This document shows, in pieces, positions 38,701-49,048 of a stretch of 64,000 bases of DNA. Position 1 is the first letter of the stretch. Each line of letters begins with the position of its first letter. The stretch is from Macrolepiota albuminosa (Eukaryota > Basidiomycota > Agaricomycetes > Agaricales > Agaricaceae), in assembly GCA_027475525.1 (NCBI GenBank), contig JAMWFC010000005.1:2120019-2184018 (forward strand), read 5' to 3'. Position numbers and translations under genes: made by a program. Below the pieces are notes generated by a model. The model was not told the DNA's origin, searched no databases, and worked only from the letters and a program-made list of their open reading frames with translations.

Positions 38701-41566
38701 TCACTGGTCGTATGCTGGTAAGGGTACGACATGGTATTACAAAAACGTCGACGTGTCGGTGGGAAAAAACACATTAAATTCCCCATCATCAGGTTACATA
38801 ACCTGATCCGACCCTCTCCTCCACATCACGATCTGCGTTATCTCATCAGATAGATCAACTTCCATCTTATCTATCCAGACAACTTGTGATCCGATCAGGA
38901 TCAGATACTCGGTCGATCCGAGATCCGACTGATCCGGCCTTCATCTTATCACTGCCATCAATCTAAGCACGTGAGCGCTTCACACCCTGCAGTTCTAAGT
39001 ACCAATCCAATGCTGCCAACTTGGCACATGTGTGATACGACTCCCATGTCGTATCACCCACACTCCATCGTACCTCGAATTCAAGGTGCGTTCCTCCCTG
39101 CCACCAATGGCCCAGAATATCCTCGACGAACCATTCCTGTTCGTCACCGGCACCAAAATTGTATGGCTCGGGCGTCACCCGATTAGGGAACATAGCATCA
39201 TCGCTTGCATTATATCATCTAAGTAATGATACATGGAACTTAGGCACAATCCGACGTGCTTGCAGAGCTGCAGGCAGCTCCAGAACATAGTTCGATGTGC
39301 TTGGTTCCGCAACCAAGACTTTGTATGGTCCAATAAATTTTGGACACAACTTCCTCGCCCTTCCTTTCGGAAGATTCAAGTTTTCCGTCAACAGATATAC
39401 TAACGTCCCAGGCATTAGCTCTGGTTCCTCACTCCGCCTATCATTTGCATGGCGTGCCTGTATAACATGCGTGGCAATGATAGCGTCGTGTGCATTGGCT
39501 AGGTTCTCCAATGCTTGCTGTGCAAAGTCCTTCACCCCCTTGTGAACGACTCCATCCGTCCTTAGTTTGCGCAGCATGGAGGGCAGGTACCCTCCATTGA
39601 GCTCGAACGGCGCATATTTAGTGGTCTCTGACACACTAGCATTGATCACAAACTCAGTTAGTGGTATTCTATCTACCCAGTCGCGTTGGTCCGGTCAGAC
39701 CACCGTACGAAAGATCTGGGCAATACTTCTATTCGCTCGCTCTGTCTGTCCATCCGTCTGCAGATGAAACGAGGTAGACATGAGTAGTTTAGCTCCCAGG
39801 AGCTTGTGAAGTTCTCGCCACCAGTGAGATGTAAACTTGGTGTCTCGATCGCTCACGATCGAACTTGGAAGGCCATGTAGCCTTACAATCTCCTTCAAGT
39901 AGATCCAGGATAACGCGGACGCTGTAATGGTTGTGTGCACTGGTATCAAATGTACCATACTCGTCATTCGGCAAATGACCACCCAAAGGTAGTTATACCC
40001 TTTGGACTCGGGGAATGGACCAACAAAGTCCATTCCAATGGAGTCCCATGGCTTCGTCGGGATGGGCAGGGAATGCAACTTCCCTGCTGGCTTCCTATTG
40101 CTGGTCTTCGACCGCTGGCAGGCCTCGCAGGTCTGGCAGAACTGCATCACTTCTTTCTGCATCTGAGGCCACCAGTACCATTGCCTCAGGTATTCTAGTG
40201 TTTTGTTGGTTCCAAAGTGACCAACAACCTCATGAGCTTGAGTGACAACCTTAGTGAGCAGTGTTCGGTTGCGTGGTAAGCACACCACGTTGTGTCCTCG
40301 AACATTTGTTATCTGGACTAGTCCTTTCTCATCCACGCTGAAGCGTGGATGGGTGTTTGCGTTCTGCCGGATTTCTGTGTAGAACGCATCGCGTCTATAG
40401 CCCCTCATCACCTTCTGGAGGTACTCATCAGTTTGAGGGACAGGAGGGTTACGATACTCTCCTGTAGGCGATAACGCATCAACGAGCGTAATGTCGTGGC
40501 TATCCAGTCCACGACTGCTTCCAGTCTCACTTTGGTGTGGCTTTGTCGTCTCCTTTTGCTGAGCCTGCTCTAGTTGCTCAGCCTCTATGTCGCGGCCCTC
40601 TTGCCGCTCTTGCAGTTGTCGACTGCGTCGCAGTTCGGTAGCTTGCATAGCCCGAAGCTCGACCACATGCTCCTTCACCTCTCTGTAGCGATGATACGGA
40701 AGATCATCGCCATGAGGATCAATACGAATGTCCGCATCGACATACTCATGCGTATCATGGTGTTCGCCTGCTCTATCGCTCTCGAAGTACCTCGAGAGAC
40801 AGTCCGCCACCTTGTTCAGTTCGCCTTTGACATACGTGATGTCAAAGTTGTAGCGAGACATATAGTCAATCCACCGGCGTTGCTGGGGGGACAACGTTGC
40901 TTGAGTCTTGAAGAACTCAAGTGCTTTATGGTCTGTAATGATGTGGATCTTATATCCCATCAATTTATCTTCCCACTTAAGGAGCGCCTCAAGTATCGCC
41001 AGCGTTTCAAGCTCATGGACCGCATAATTCTGTTGGGCCGAGGTGAACTTCCTCGACATGAACCCTGCAGGCCGACAATTTTGCCATGAGCTTCCCTGGC
41101 CGTACATTGCACCTACTCCGGTCTTTGAGGCATCACAGATGAGCCAAATCGGCTCATCACGTCGGGGATCTATGGGACAAATGACTGGTGTCTTTGAGCA
41201 GATCCTCTTGATCATCTCAAAACATCGTTGATGTATAGGTCTCCATATAAATGGAGCTCCGTTCTGCGTAATAGACATCAACAGTCCAGTATATGCTGTT
41301 ATATCAGGCAGACAATTGCCGATATAGTTCACTAGTCCCACGAATCTTTGCACATCATTATAGTTACGAGGCACACGCCATTCGCGTATGCGATCAATTT
41401 TGTCCTGGTCAGGGTGAATACCCTGACTATCAATCTTGTGTCCAAGGCAATCCACTGTCTCGGCATATAGTTCGCATTTCTTCCACTTGAGGTATAGCAA
41501 GTTAGACCTCAGTCGCTTGAAAATGACACAAAGATGCTCTTCGTGTTCTTCGATTGAATCGGAGTA

Positions 41567-42342
41567 TGTCAGGTTCCGCTGAGTCGGGGGCTTTCCGGGA
41601 AAGCAATGCCCTTACGATGCGGACTTGACCTACGAATACTCAGGTGTCTGGAACTCCGGGGCTAGGACTCCGGGGTTCAAGACGAGGACAGGGGTAATCC
41701 CAGGAGAGGGGACTAGAGTCCGGGAGTTTTGGGTTGGGGGTGGCTGAGAGTTAGAGGGGGTCGAGTCGTGAACCGGAGGTTCTAAGACGAGACCAAGTTA
41801 GTAAATCAAGAGTCGCGAAGTGCGTACCAAAACTTAGAGCACGCGAATACTTAGGCGTGCCAGTCGAAGCGTACCAATCAAGGCGTACCAGTCAAGCAAA
41901 GGGCACGCAATATCCAAGTAAGCAAAGTATGTAATATCAAGACTACCGAATACAACAGGGAGCTACACTATAAGTACTACGGGGCCAGGTCTCGGGGTTC
42001 CGGGATGTCTGGGATGGGTTCCGGGGGTCATTGAGTAGCGGCAGGGGCTGTATACCAGGATCGCGCATGTGGGGCACGCGATCAATTGGCGCGGATGGAG
42101 CCGTGATGCATGATGCGTGATGGCCGGCACGAGTCGCGTGATCTGATCGTTGATCGGGGCTGGTGACGGCTGATGGCGGTCCTTGATGCGCGTGATGGCG
42201 GTGTCGGCGGTCGTGATGGTGGGGCGTGTCCTGTGGGGTCAGAGGGAGGGTCCCAGAGGGTGTTCCGGAGGTGTCCCGGGGTGGGCCCGGAGGGTGTTCC
42301 AGGGGTGTCCCGGGGTGGGCCCGGAGGGGAGGGGTCGTGACA
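41567..42342 (-). mobile_element. Solo LTR (776 bp) inserted in RT domain
   Basis: On the minus strand it begins TGTCACGACCCC and ends CCTGACA, flanked by GAGTA (plus-strand reading) at 41562-41566 and 42343-42347, a 5-bp target duplication. It exactly splits the RT frame between YLDDIFIYS and the following SIEEHEE-like segment. It carries a GC-rich minisatellite (about 42240-42330, unit containing GTCCCGGGGTGGGCCCGGAG) and three short GCGTACCA(G/A)TCAAG repeats (about 41860-41900). Confidence 0.85.
42240..42332. repeat. GC-rich minisatellite within solo LTR
   Basis: GGTGTCCCGGGGTGGGCCCG followed by GAGGGTGTTCC is repeated about two and a half times. On the minus strand it would encode Pro/Thr/Gly-rich nonsense. 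Confidence 0.7.
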
Positions 42343-43643
42343 GAGTATATGAATATGTCGTCCAAATATATATGAATGAACCTCCTGATAACATCCCGGA
42401 AGATGGGGGTCATCAACCTCTGAAATGTCGCAGGAGCATTGCAATCTCCTATCTGCATAATGTTGCTCACATATGTTCCCGTGATTGACGAGAACACTGT
42501 CTTTGGGATATTAGACAAGCGAATTCTCACTTGCTCATACGCATCTGTCAGGTCAATTTTTGACCTGAACTTTGCTCTTGCCACATCTTCTTGAATCACT
42601 TCCTGATCTGGAAGTGGTGTCACGTCCTTTACGGTGTTGTCATTGCGTTGGCGTGCATCCAACGCCGTCCTCAATGTACGATCTTTCTTTGGAATGCACA
42701 ATAGCGGAGCAGCTTGGGAGGCCGGTCGGGCCCCCCACCAGTGGGCTCTCAGATACCGATTGGTCTTGTCTCGGAGCTGCTGCTGCAGCACCATTGGACA
42801 TCGCGGCAAATGATATTTATACACCTTATTCTCATCAATAAGGTTGATTTCATGGTTGACCTCACGCCAAGGAGGTAACTCCTCCTTGGTTCTGTTCAGA
42901 ATATCCGCAAATTTCTGCTGCCACTGCAATCGTAGGTCCGGAATGTCCTCCTTCATAAAACCACTGGTTTTACCTTTGCCCTTCCGGTCCACATTCTTGT
43001 GTGGGCGCCCGGACAGCTTTGCTTGTACGGCTGGATGGCCATACTTCTCTCTGGGGGCAGTAATCCTCAGCTCGCTGTCATCCAGCGTGTGCAGTCGCAC
43101 AGGCACTTCCTTCTTACTTCTCCGCGACGTCACAGACAGTCCGTCAAAGAACACCTCACTTGGCAGCGATATCTTGTCGTCACTAGCCTGACGATACGAC
43201 TCCTCCTTCGACGTCCATCGTGGTCCATTCCACGCATACATCAACGCCACTAGGTCATTCCACTCAGCAGGCATTTGTGGATCAAACACCCATTCAAATG
43301 TGGGATGAGGTACCGGTCGATCCCAGATTGACCGATTTGTATGTGTGGACGATGCCTCGTCCTCCATCAGTCCTTGTTTGTCACCCATTACTAGGTCCTC
43401 GACCTTCACTCGCGACGACGTCGGCTGGCACTCTGTGCTTGCCGTGTGCTGAGGCCACTTGCCCTCAGGCTTACCCTGCTTTTCACACTCCACCTTGGGG
43501 CTCTCTCCTCTCTTCAGAGTATGTTCGTACTCTACAGCTTCGCTCTCCAACATCAACACAGCAGGACTATCCGTTGGCAAGCTCGCATGAGCTTGCTCCT
43601 CATCCTCTCCATCCTCCACCGTAGGCAGTTTATTGCCTCCGCC

Positions 43644-43655
43644 TAGTCAATGTCA
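43644..43655 (-). promoter_or_regulatory. In-frame TGA CAT TGA CTA at gag-pol junction (degenerate element)
   Basis: Gag-protease ends at TGA 43653-43655. The following codons CAT, TGA, CTA, GGC continue in the same frame into pol. The TGA CTA pair matches the junction of the intact element (52316-52321). The extra upstream TGA may be a later mutation. Confidence 0.7.
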
Positions 43656-43899
43656 CCTGACTAGCACCTTCTTCTCCGTGGTGCGGTGTCGATGGAGACG
43701 TCCATCGCCATTATCTATGGTCACTCGCACTGCAGGAATGGTGGTGCCATCCACCACTATCTCATTCTTCTTGAAGTCCAGCAGAACGTTGTGCTTTCTC
43801 ATATACGGCGTGCCTATAATCATGTCGTAACGATCAAAATTCGCCACGTCAAGGTACTCTTTCGTCCTTGATTTTGCACAGGCAATATTCACCTGCATG

Positions 43900-44053
43900 C
43901 CAAACTGTACCGCAGCTCAGCTGCCCACAGTACCCAATTGAAGGAGTAGTGGCTCCTTCAACTCACTGACAGAAATCCAAACTGTACCGCAGCTCAGCTG
44001 CCCACAGTACCCAATTGAAGGAGTAGTGGCTCCTTCAACTCACTGACAGAAAT
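43900..44053. repeat. Exact 77-bp tandem duplication (4)
   Basis: 43900-43976 equals 43977-44053, inside the protease region of the degenerate gag. Confidence 0.9.
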
Positions 44054-46299
44054 ATCATGCACTTGGCAAAACTGAGGTGTCACTCCAGTAGTCGTACTAC
44101 CTGAATCCTACAATGTCCACGCCTTGTGGCCATTCACCTCAACGTACGACGCCAGGCACTCCTTGTCCTCGTGTTTCAACACCGGTCTCACCAGCTTCTC
44201 TGGAGCCTTGCGAAGGTGTACCTTATACACCTTAACATTGGCTGCTCCAACTGGCCGGGTAGTCTGTCAGAGCTCCCATGAACTCTGAGTCTGACTCCCG
44301 GGCGTAATAGTCATTGTCGTATACATCAACCTCCACGTATTCATCATCTGACAACTCCTCTACCACAGAGGCGCTTTCATCCTCTGGTGCATCAGGCATG
44401 AGGTTCTCCACCTCATCATCTTCCACATCAGGTTCATTCCTGGAGTCTATCCCTTCAGCATCCGGGATAGCAGTGTGTGCCACCTGTACATAGGCACGTG
44501 GCTTACCCATAGGCTTTCCACCACCCACTGGGCATGCATTCGCAAAATGCCCAGGCTGACCACATTTGAAGCACTTACTCGCCACAAAAGGGCGAGCTCC
44601 TTCAAACTTCGGTGGCCCAGTCGGTGTCGGCAATTTAGCCTCACCAGCAGCCTGATGCGGCCGAACACCCTCTTGGCACGGACCTCTCTGAGCATCCTGT
44701 GCCGGTGCATCCCTACGGTCCCCCGGCTAGTCACTCCGGAAGCGTCGGTCTTGCTGAGGTGCTGCTCTTACCACGAACCTCGGGTTCGTATTGCCTACCA
44801 TCTCCTTTCGACGAGCCCAGAAGGTGCCTACCTTTCAAGGCTCGGCCTTGTTCACCGATCGAACCTTTGAGCTATGTAGCCCAAAGTGTTGCGCTATTTT
44901 GTGGGCTTGCTCGTAGCGCAACGCATGCGCTACGAATTCCTCGACGGTATTTACTTCGGGTGATAGTCCGTCATCACAAATGAGAGACTCTCTCATTGCG
45001 TCAGGTATCCCACGCAGGAAGGTATCAATCATTACCCAGTTGTCTGGGTAAATAGACATATTCTGTGCGTGGTCTATCAAGGTGTCATAGAAACCTTGAA
45101 CACCTAATCGTTCGGTGTAGGAGGTTGCAATGAACGCCTCCCGAGCATCCTGCATGGTGGATGCACTTATGAACTGGTTATACAATTCAAGGATTACATC
45201 CTTGAACGTCCATTGCTGTCGTGCACGATTGTAGTGCAAGACATGATGACGGAACCAGGCTTTGGCTGGTCCATCCAGGAACTCCGGGAGCACGAACACA
45301 CGTTCTCGATCCAGACGATCCCCCCCATACTGGCATGCTGCCAGATGGTTGCACACATCCATCGTCCAATTTTCCAAGTCGCTAAACTTGGACTCCCCTC
45401 TGTACGGGTGGATGTGTTTCGACTCTGCCTTACGCGGTTTGATACCTTCGGGCAGGCGCAATGCTATGCCTACCACATCATCGATTATACTACTGAGGCG
45501 CTGGTGCATATTCTCAGTATACACCTTTGTCACCTCAGTTATTTCAGGCGTTTTATTTCTACCTTCCGCTGGAGGTACCACAGAGAATGCACATACAGGT
45601 CAGTGACCTGTATAGTGCACTTTCTCTGCACCCTTCCAATGCAGTGGGCTCTCCTGTCCCCCTAGCTCTTCTATCACCTGCTTTCCAGGGCCTCGGCTCG
45701 GATCCGCCGTGGGCGGGTCCCCTCTCCTGGTGTCAGGCTGTCGTGTCCGTTGGACATATTGCCTTCTCATCTCGTCGATGGGCGTTATCCCATCGAATAC
45801 AATTCCCTGGTCATCTATCCAGGAGTGTCCCTGGCGCTTCAGGTCTTGGTTCCGCATGCGCTGATAAGCTACTCTCTCCGCAAACTTATCAGCCAACGGC
45901 ACTTGATTTGTCAGTGGAACATTCTCCACTGATTCCTGTTTTGTGTGAGGGTGCCTTGGCTCCCCCGCTTCGGGTAGGTTGCTATCTGCCACAGGTATGG
46001 TAGACACCGATTCAGTTGTCGACAGAGGTCTCCTTCGCTGACCTCTGAATACATTCTGTCTTTGTGCTGCAGCGAACCTGGCAGTGAACTGCTCGTCAGA
46101 CTCTCCTGCTTGCTGGGGCACATATATATTGCTCATTGCCTCTTCCAGATGGGGAGACAACTCTGGCTTTGCCACCGGGGGTATATTTGGAATCAAGTTT
46201 GCCCCCTCTGGAGTCAAGGCAGCTGATCCTCAATTAGCCTTGCGATACATATATGCTTGGGCTTCCAGCTCAAGAATCTGAACGTACAATGTAATGTAT

Positions 46300-46453
46300 T
46301 CAACAGTATTCAATTGAGGTACATTTTCACCTCTAGCCTGTATCAACCATATGTGTTTCAGTACATACAGTCCTAGTCAACAGTATTCAATTGAGGTACA
46401 TTTTCACCTCTAGCCTGTATCAACCATATGTGTTTCAGTACATACAGTCCTAG
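46300..46453. repeat. Exact 77-bp tandem duplication (5)
   Basis: 46300-46376 equals 46377-46453. Gag reads ENVPQLNTV then stops because of it. With one unit removed the frame continues as EYITLYVQILELEAQ, matching DEYISAYMQILDLEAQ of the intact copy. Confidence 0.92.
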
Positions 46454-47092
46454 TCGAGCACGCGTGGTATCCTTTGTAATGCTAGGGTATCTCTTCCATA
46501 GCATAGCACACTGAACCTGAAGGGTGGACTCACTCTGTCCACTCTTTTCATCATTGGACGTTTTGTCTTCCCAATGTACTGCTGGCGTTCTTTGCTCAGG
46601 AATTGTCATTTCCTGCGGCACTCCGGCTCCCTGCTGACATTGCGGCATGGGAGTGGATTCAGTTGGAACTCTCCAACTGCCCGCCTCTTGCCTCGGCATC
46701 TTCCCCAGAAAGTACGATGAAGGTCTGCGACCTTCGATAGGTCCCTGAGCACTACTCCTGCTCTGGAATTGTCGCCCTGACCTCCCAGTCTGCATGGAAG
46801 ATTCATGATCCCTGCCGAACTGCTGTTCCAGGTCTTCCACAATTGCCCCTGGTCTCGCTGCACCGCTTGGCGCAGCTGTCGGCCGCACTTCACTCTATTG
46901 CGTCCCTCCTGGCATTCCCTGAGGCTGTCGTGAAGGCTCGGCCTCAGTATTTTCTGACCTGGGATGACCCGGGTCAGTCACCGCAGATTGAGGATATGCC
47001 AACGACTGGTTGATGGTCTCACCATCGCGTGTCGGTTCAGTAGATTGATTGGTCTCCATCCAATCAAGTGTTGCTACGTCTCGTTTTACCCG

Positions 47093-47246
47093 GAAGCGTG
47101 CGTCAAAGAAGTTGATGCACTGTTCGATGCAATCACAGTCTAGGCTATCAGTCTAGACCCGTAGTCTTCGAAGCGTGCGTCAAAGAAGTTGATGCACTGT
47201 TCGATGCAATCACAGTCTAGGCTATCAGTCTAGACCCGTAGTCTTC
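47093..47246. repeat. Exact 77-bp tandem duplication (6)
   Basis: The segment starting GAAGCGTGCGTCAAAG near 47093 recurs exactly 77 bp later (47170), in the leader between the 5' LTR and gag. Confidence 0.88.
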
Positions 47247-47286
47247 ATCCGTAGTATCAGAATTGAACCCAAAAAATTCAAAAAAG

Positions 47287-47539
47287 TGAAACAAAGTCAA
47301 GTATAGGGTTAGCCTTACGGTCACACCAACAGAACCAGATCGGTATTTGATTCTAGTACTACGAGTATGACAGTAAAATTGGCTGCCTTATGTAAGGCAG
47401 CCAGCATGTATGTAAAGTAATGTTAAATAATTGTACTACGAGTATGACAGTAAAATTGGCTGCCTTATGTAAGGCAGCCAGCATGTATGTAAAGTAATGT
47501 TAAATAATTAATTATTTAAATATAGTAAAATATGTTACA
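47287..47539 (-). repeat. 5' LTR of the degenerate element
   Basis: Plus-strand TGAAACAAAG...ATGTTACA, followed by ATATA (target duplication). On the element strand the LTR is immediately followed by CTTTTTTGAAT, the same word as in the intact element. A 77-bp duplication is included. Confidence 0.85.
47356..47509. repeat. Exact 77-bp tandem duplication (7)
   Basis: 47356-47432 equals 47433-47509, within the 5' LTR of the degenerate element. Confidence 0.9.
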
Positions 47540-47813
47540 ATATATCAACTTATTATTGTCTATACATAGAATCAGACTACAATTGTTGATGAGCTACATT
47601 AGACAATGATGATTTGGAAAAGGTCTCTAACTTCTTGTAAAGATTCAACAGAGTACTCAGAATGTTGTGCCATAATGATGAGAAATTCTCAGCTGACCTC
47701 GACACTTTGATGCATAATGTGGTATAATTACAGTAGAATAGTAATGCAATATCTAGTGTAACTTGGATGGTGCAATTAATGCATTAGTAAGGCAAAAAAA
47801 GAATTACTAAAAC

Positions 47814-47900
47814 ACGGCAGTACCAAGATTTGAACTTGTGCACCACATACCTGAATACATAGTAATTAATAGCACTAATCATTAAACTAAGTTGCCTCAG
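47814..47900 (-). repeat. tRNA-like (SINE head?) sequence
   Basis: The reverse complement contains TAGTTTAATGATTAGTGC (A-box-like) and, about 35 bases on, AAGTTCAAATCTT (B-box-like). It does not look like an intact functional tRNA: I could not close an acceptor stem. Confidence 0.35.
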
Positions 47901-48111
47901 TAACTCCAGTAAAAGAGCGCATGTAGTAAAGGGGAGACAAGCTCCCCTTTAATAAATATACCTGTACTAAGCCTTAAACAAACCTCTAACTAACTACCTA
48001 ACACTAACAAAACCTTAACAACCCTAACCAAGGCCTAACCAGCTAACTGGTGTGAGCACTAGACAGGTCTTGCAACAGTATCTATATTTTGTAACTTAGA
48101 TTATTTTCAAT

Positions 48112-48185
48112 GGCATGGTGGTCTATTGGTTATATTGTTGATTTCCTGCTTATTGATACAAAAGATCCTCTGTTCAATCCCTTGT
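48112..48185 (+). repeat. tRNA-like (SINE head?) sequence
   Basis: TGGTCTATTGGTTA (48119-48132) resembles an A box and CTGTTCAATCCC (48170-48181) a B box, 38 bp apart. Probably a tRNA-derived pol III promoter of a short element; not a recognisable functional tRNA. Confidence 0.35.
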
Positions 48186-48395
48186 TGATGCATTTTTCTG
48201 CATTTAGCAATTGAGTAATGCATCACTGATGCATTAGTTATGTGTAAGGTTACAGAAAAAATTGCATTACCATCGTGATGCATTAGTTATATCTACGTTA
48301 CAGGGCAAATTGCATTACTATTTGACTATAATTCTACTGTATATTGCATTAGGATGTCGGAGACAGGTGAAATTCTTGTGCAAGGCAGCACAAAG

Positions 48396-48642
48396 GGAAG
48401 CTTGCCATGAAGCATAGGCAATCAAACCTTCTTGATGGATGGCTGTAGTGCCATGTCAACCATATGCTGTCTTCAATGTCCACCACTGCTCATGATGCAC
48501 AAGATATCTTAAAACTTGGTCCATCTCCACTGTTAGTAGTTCTACTTCTTCTGAAAAGTGCACCACTATTGCACAGGATTTACCCCATTTAATCTGAAGT
48601 GCTGGGGAAGGAAAAGTAAGTCAAAGAGTCTAGAACATCTAA
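48396..48642 (-). pseudogene. KDZ transposase, C-terminal fragment (split by LTR element)
   Basis: Minus-strand translation gives ALQIKWGKSCAIVVHFSEEV, then ELLTVEMDQVLRYLVHHEQW, which matches the characteristic C-terminal helix of Kyakuja-Dileera-Zisupton transposases (ALRVEW...EEVELLQEEMRRVL-type). It continues the gene whose other part lies at 59587-62000 on the other side of the intact retrotransposon. Confidence 0.72.
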
Positions 48643-48904
48643 TGTAACAGGGGGACCTCTTCGAGGTCCCTTTTCATTAATTTACCATATCCGCACCCTT
48701 AGGGGTGTGGAAGCATATCGTATTAGAGGACATAATTACAGTAGTAATTATGTCTCTAATTAATTTACTTTATTTAATTTACTTTAAATTATAGTGTATT
48801 TACTCGTATTTGGGTAGATACTTTTTCATTGACACTACGTACAGAGAAATCTACCGATTTGGCAGATTCTGTGTCTTGTGTGAATAAGCTAGTATTCTCT
48901 TACA
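48643..48904 (+). repeat. 5' LTR of intact chromovirus
   Basis: 262 bp, TG...CA. It contains a 5' hairpin GGGACCTCTTCGAGGTCCC (48651-48669), perfect stem with TTCG-like loop, and a palindromic ATAATTACAGTAGTAATTAT (near 48731). Confidence 0.95.
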
Positions 48905-49048
48905 CTTTTTTGAATCGTCGAACGACGATAATCTGTACGCGAACATACAAGAATTATACATTCTAGAACTTAGTTCTAGAATCTCGATTGACAGCGACAT
49001 CAACCATCAAGCTTCTTGAGCGCCGAACGCAAGCCGATTGATAGTGGA
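48905..49048 (+). promoter_or_regulatory. Leader: atypical primer binding site and hairpins
   Basis: Sequence directly after the LTR is CTTTTTTGAAT, shared with the degenerate element; there is no TGG start expected of a tRNA 3'-end primer site. Hairpins TCGTCG-AA-CGACGA (48915-48928) and TCTAGAAC-TTA-GTTCTAGA (48962-48980) could be packaging or dimerisation signals (inference). No ATG occurs before 49049. Confidence 0.5.

Larger units (their letters stand above)
34725..38732 (-). pseudogene. Broken third ORF of the degenerate chromovirus
   Basis: Counterpart of the 961-aa ORF at 56382-59267. It starts MSYPYQHTTSEQQPQNPQGS, then a P/Q/M/F-rich stretch, RERTPPPQETYRRDRRRLPP, EAVWRRLISAGQRVPPEST (compare EALWRRLLQAGHRVPPETE), SPMNPQQLRKLYELLQNKF (compare FPMNPLQLRKLVELVRNRY), and GHALTRGLSPLGRARGRFAR (compare GHALIRSLSPQGKARSTFAR). 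It ends near 34725. The frame is lost at the 77-bp duplication 38547-38700, at an LTR-like insertion (36403-37364) and by point changes. Confidence 0.85.
38963..43652 (-). pseudogene. Degenerate chromovirus pol (RT-RNaseH-IN-chromodomain)
   Basis: RT motifs at about 42.35-42.9 kb (PLLCIPKKDRTLRTALDARQ, YLDDIFIYS), interrupted right after YLDDIFIYS by a solo LTR (41567-42342). It resumes with LYLKWKKCELYAETVDCLGH, RNase H (LICDASKTGVGAMYGQG, ITDHKALEFFKTQ), integrase zinc finger (CQTCEACQ) and catalytic core (MDFVGPFPES, SDRDTKFTS, TDGQTERANR). An in-frame TGA lies at 39695-39697. The C-terminal chromodomain (EWFVEDILGHWWQG...DTTWESYHTCAKLAALD) is at about 38980-39190 after a further break near 39200. 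Same frame as gag upstream. Confidence 0.92.
43653..47059 (-). pseudogene. Degenerate gag-protease of the chromovirus
   Basis: ATG 47057-47059 (METNQSTEPTRDGE). Capsid-like helices are recognisable by similarity to the intact copy (FSDLENWTMDVCNHLAACQY, FVLPEFLDGPAKAWFRHHVL). A CCHC knuckle CFKCGQPGHFANACP is near 44550, and protease DSGSTTTGV near 44095. Breaks: TAG near 46894, TAG at 44108-44110 directly before the protease DSG, a TGA near 43915, and the 77-bp duplications at 43900, 46300 and possibly 47093. Confidence 0.88.
34273..47539 (-). mobile_element. Degenerate Ty3/gypsy chromovirus with third ORF
   Basis: Bounded by LTRs at 34273-34530 and 47287-47539 (TG...CA) and flanked by ATATA on both sides (34268-34272, 47540-47544), a 5-bp target duplication. 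Minus-strand order is gag, protease, RT-RNaseH-integrase-chromodomain, third ORF, as in the intact relative at 48643-59586. Nonsense codons are scattered through gag, protease and pol. Two LTR-like insertions (41567-42342, 36403-37364) and six exact 77-bp duplications disrupt it. Removing all of these leaves about 11.06 kb, close to the 10.94 kb of the intact copy. Confidence 0.92.
47710..48365. repeat. Inverted-repeat element with ATGCAT motifs and tRNA-like boxes
   Basis: The left part ACAGTAGAATAGTAATGCAA is similar to the reverse complement of the right part (ACAGTAGAAT...AGTAATGCAATTTG near 48300-48350). TAATGCATTA-like palindromes lie inside both arms. Between the arms are two tRNA-like segments in opposite orientation. 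It is related to the repeat block at 33780-34272, from which the minus-strand chromovirus separates it. Exact ends not determined. Confidence 0.45.

Noticed and set aside
48112..48185. Functional tRNA gene
   Set aside because: A- and B-box-like words are present but no acceptor stem or convincing anticodon arm could be drawn.
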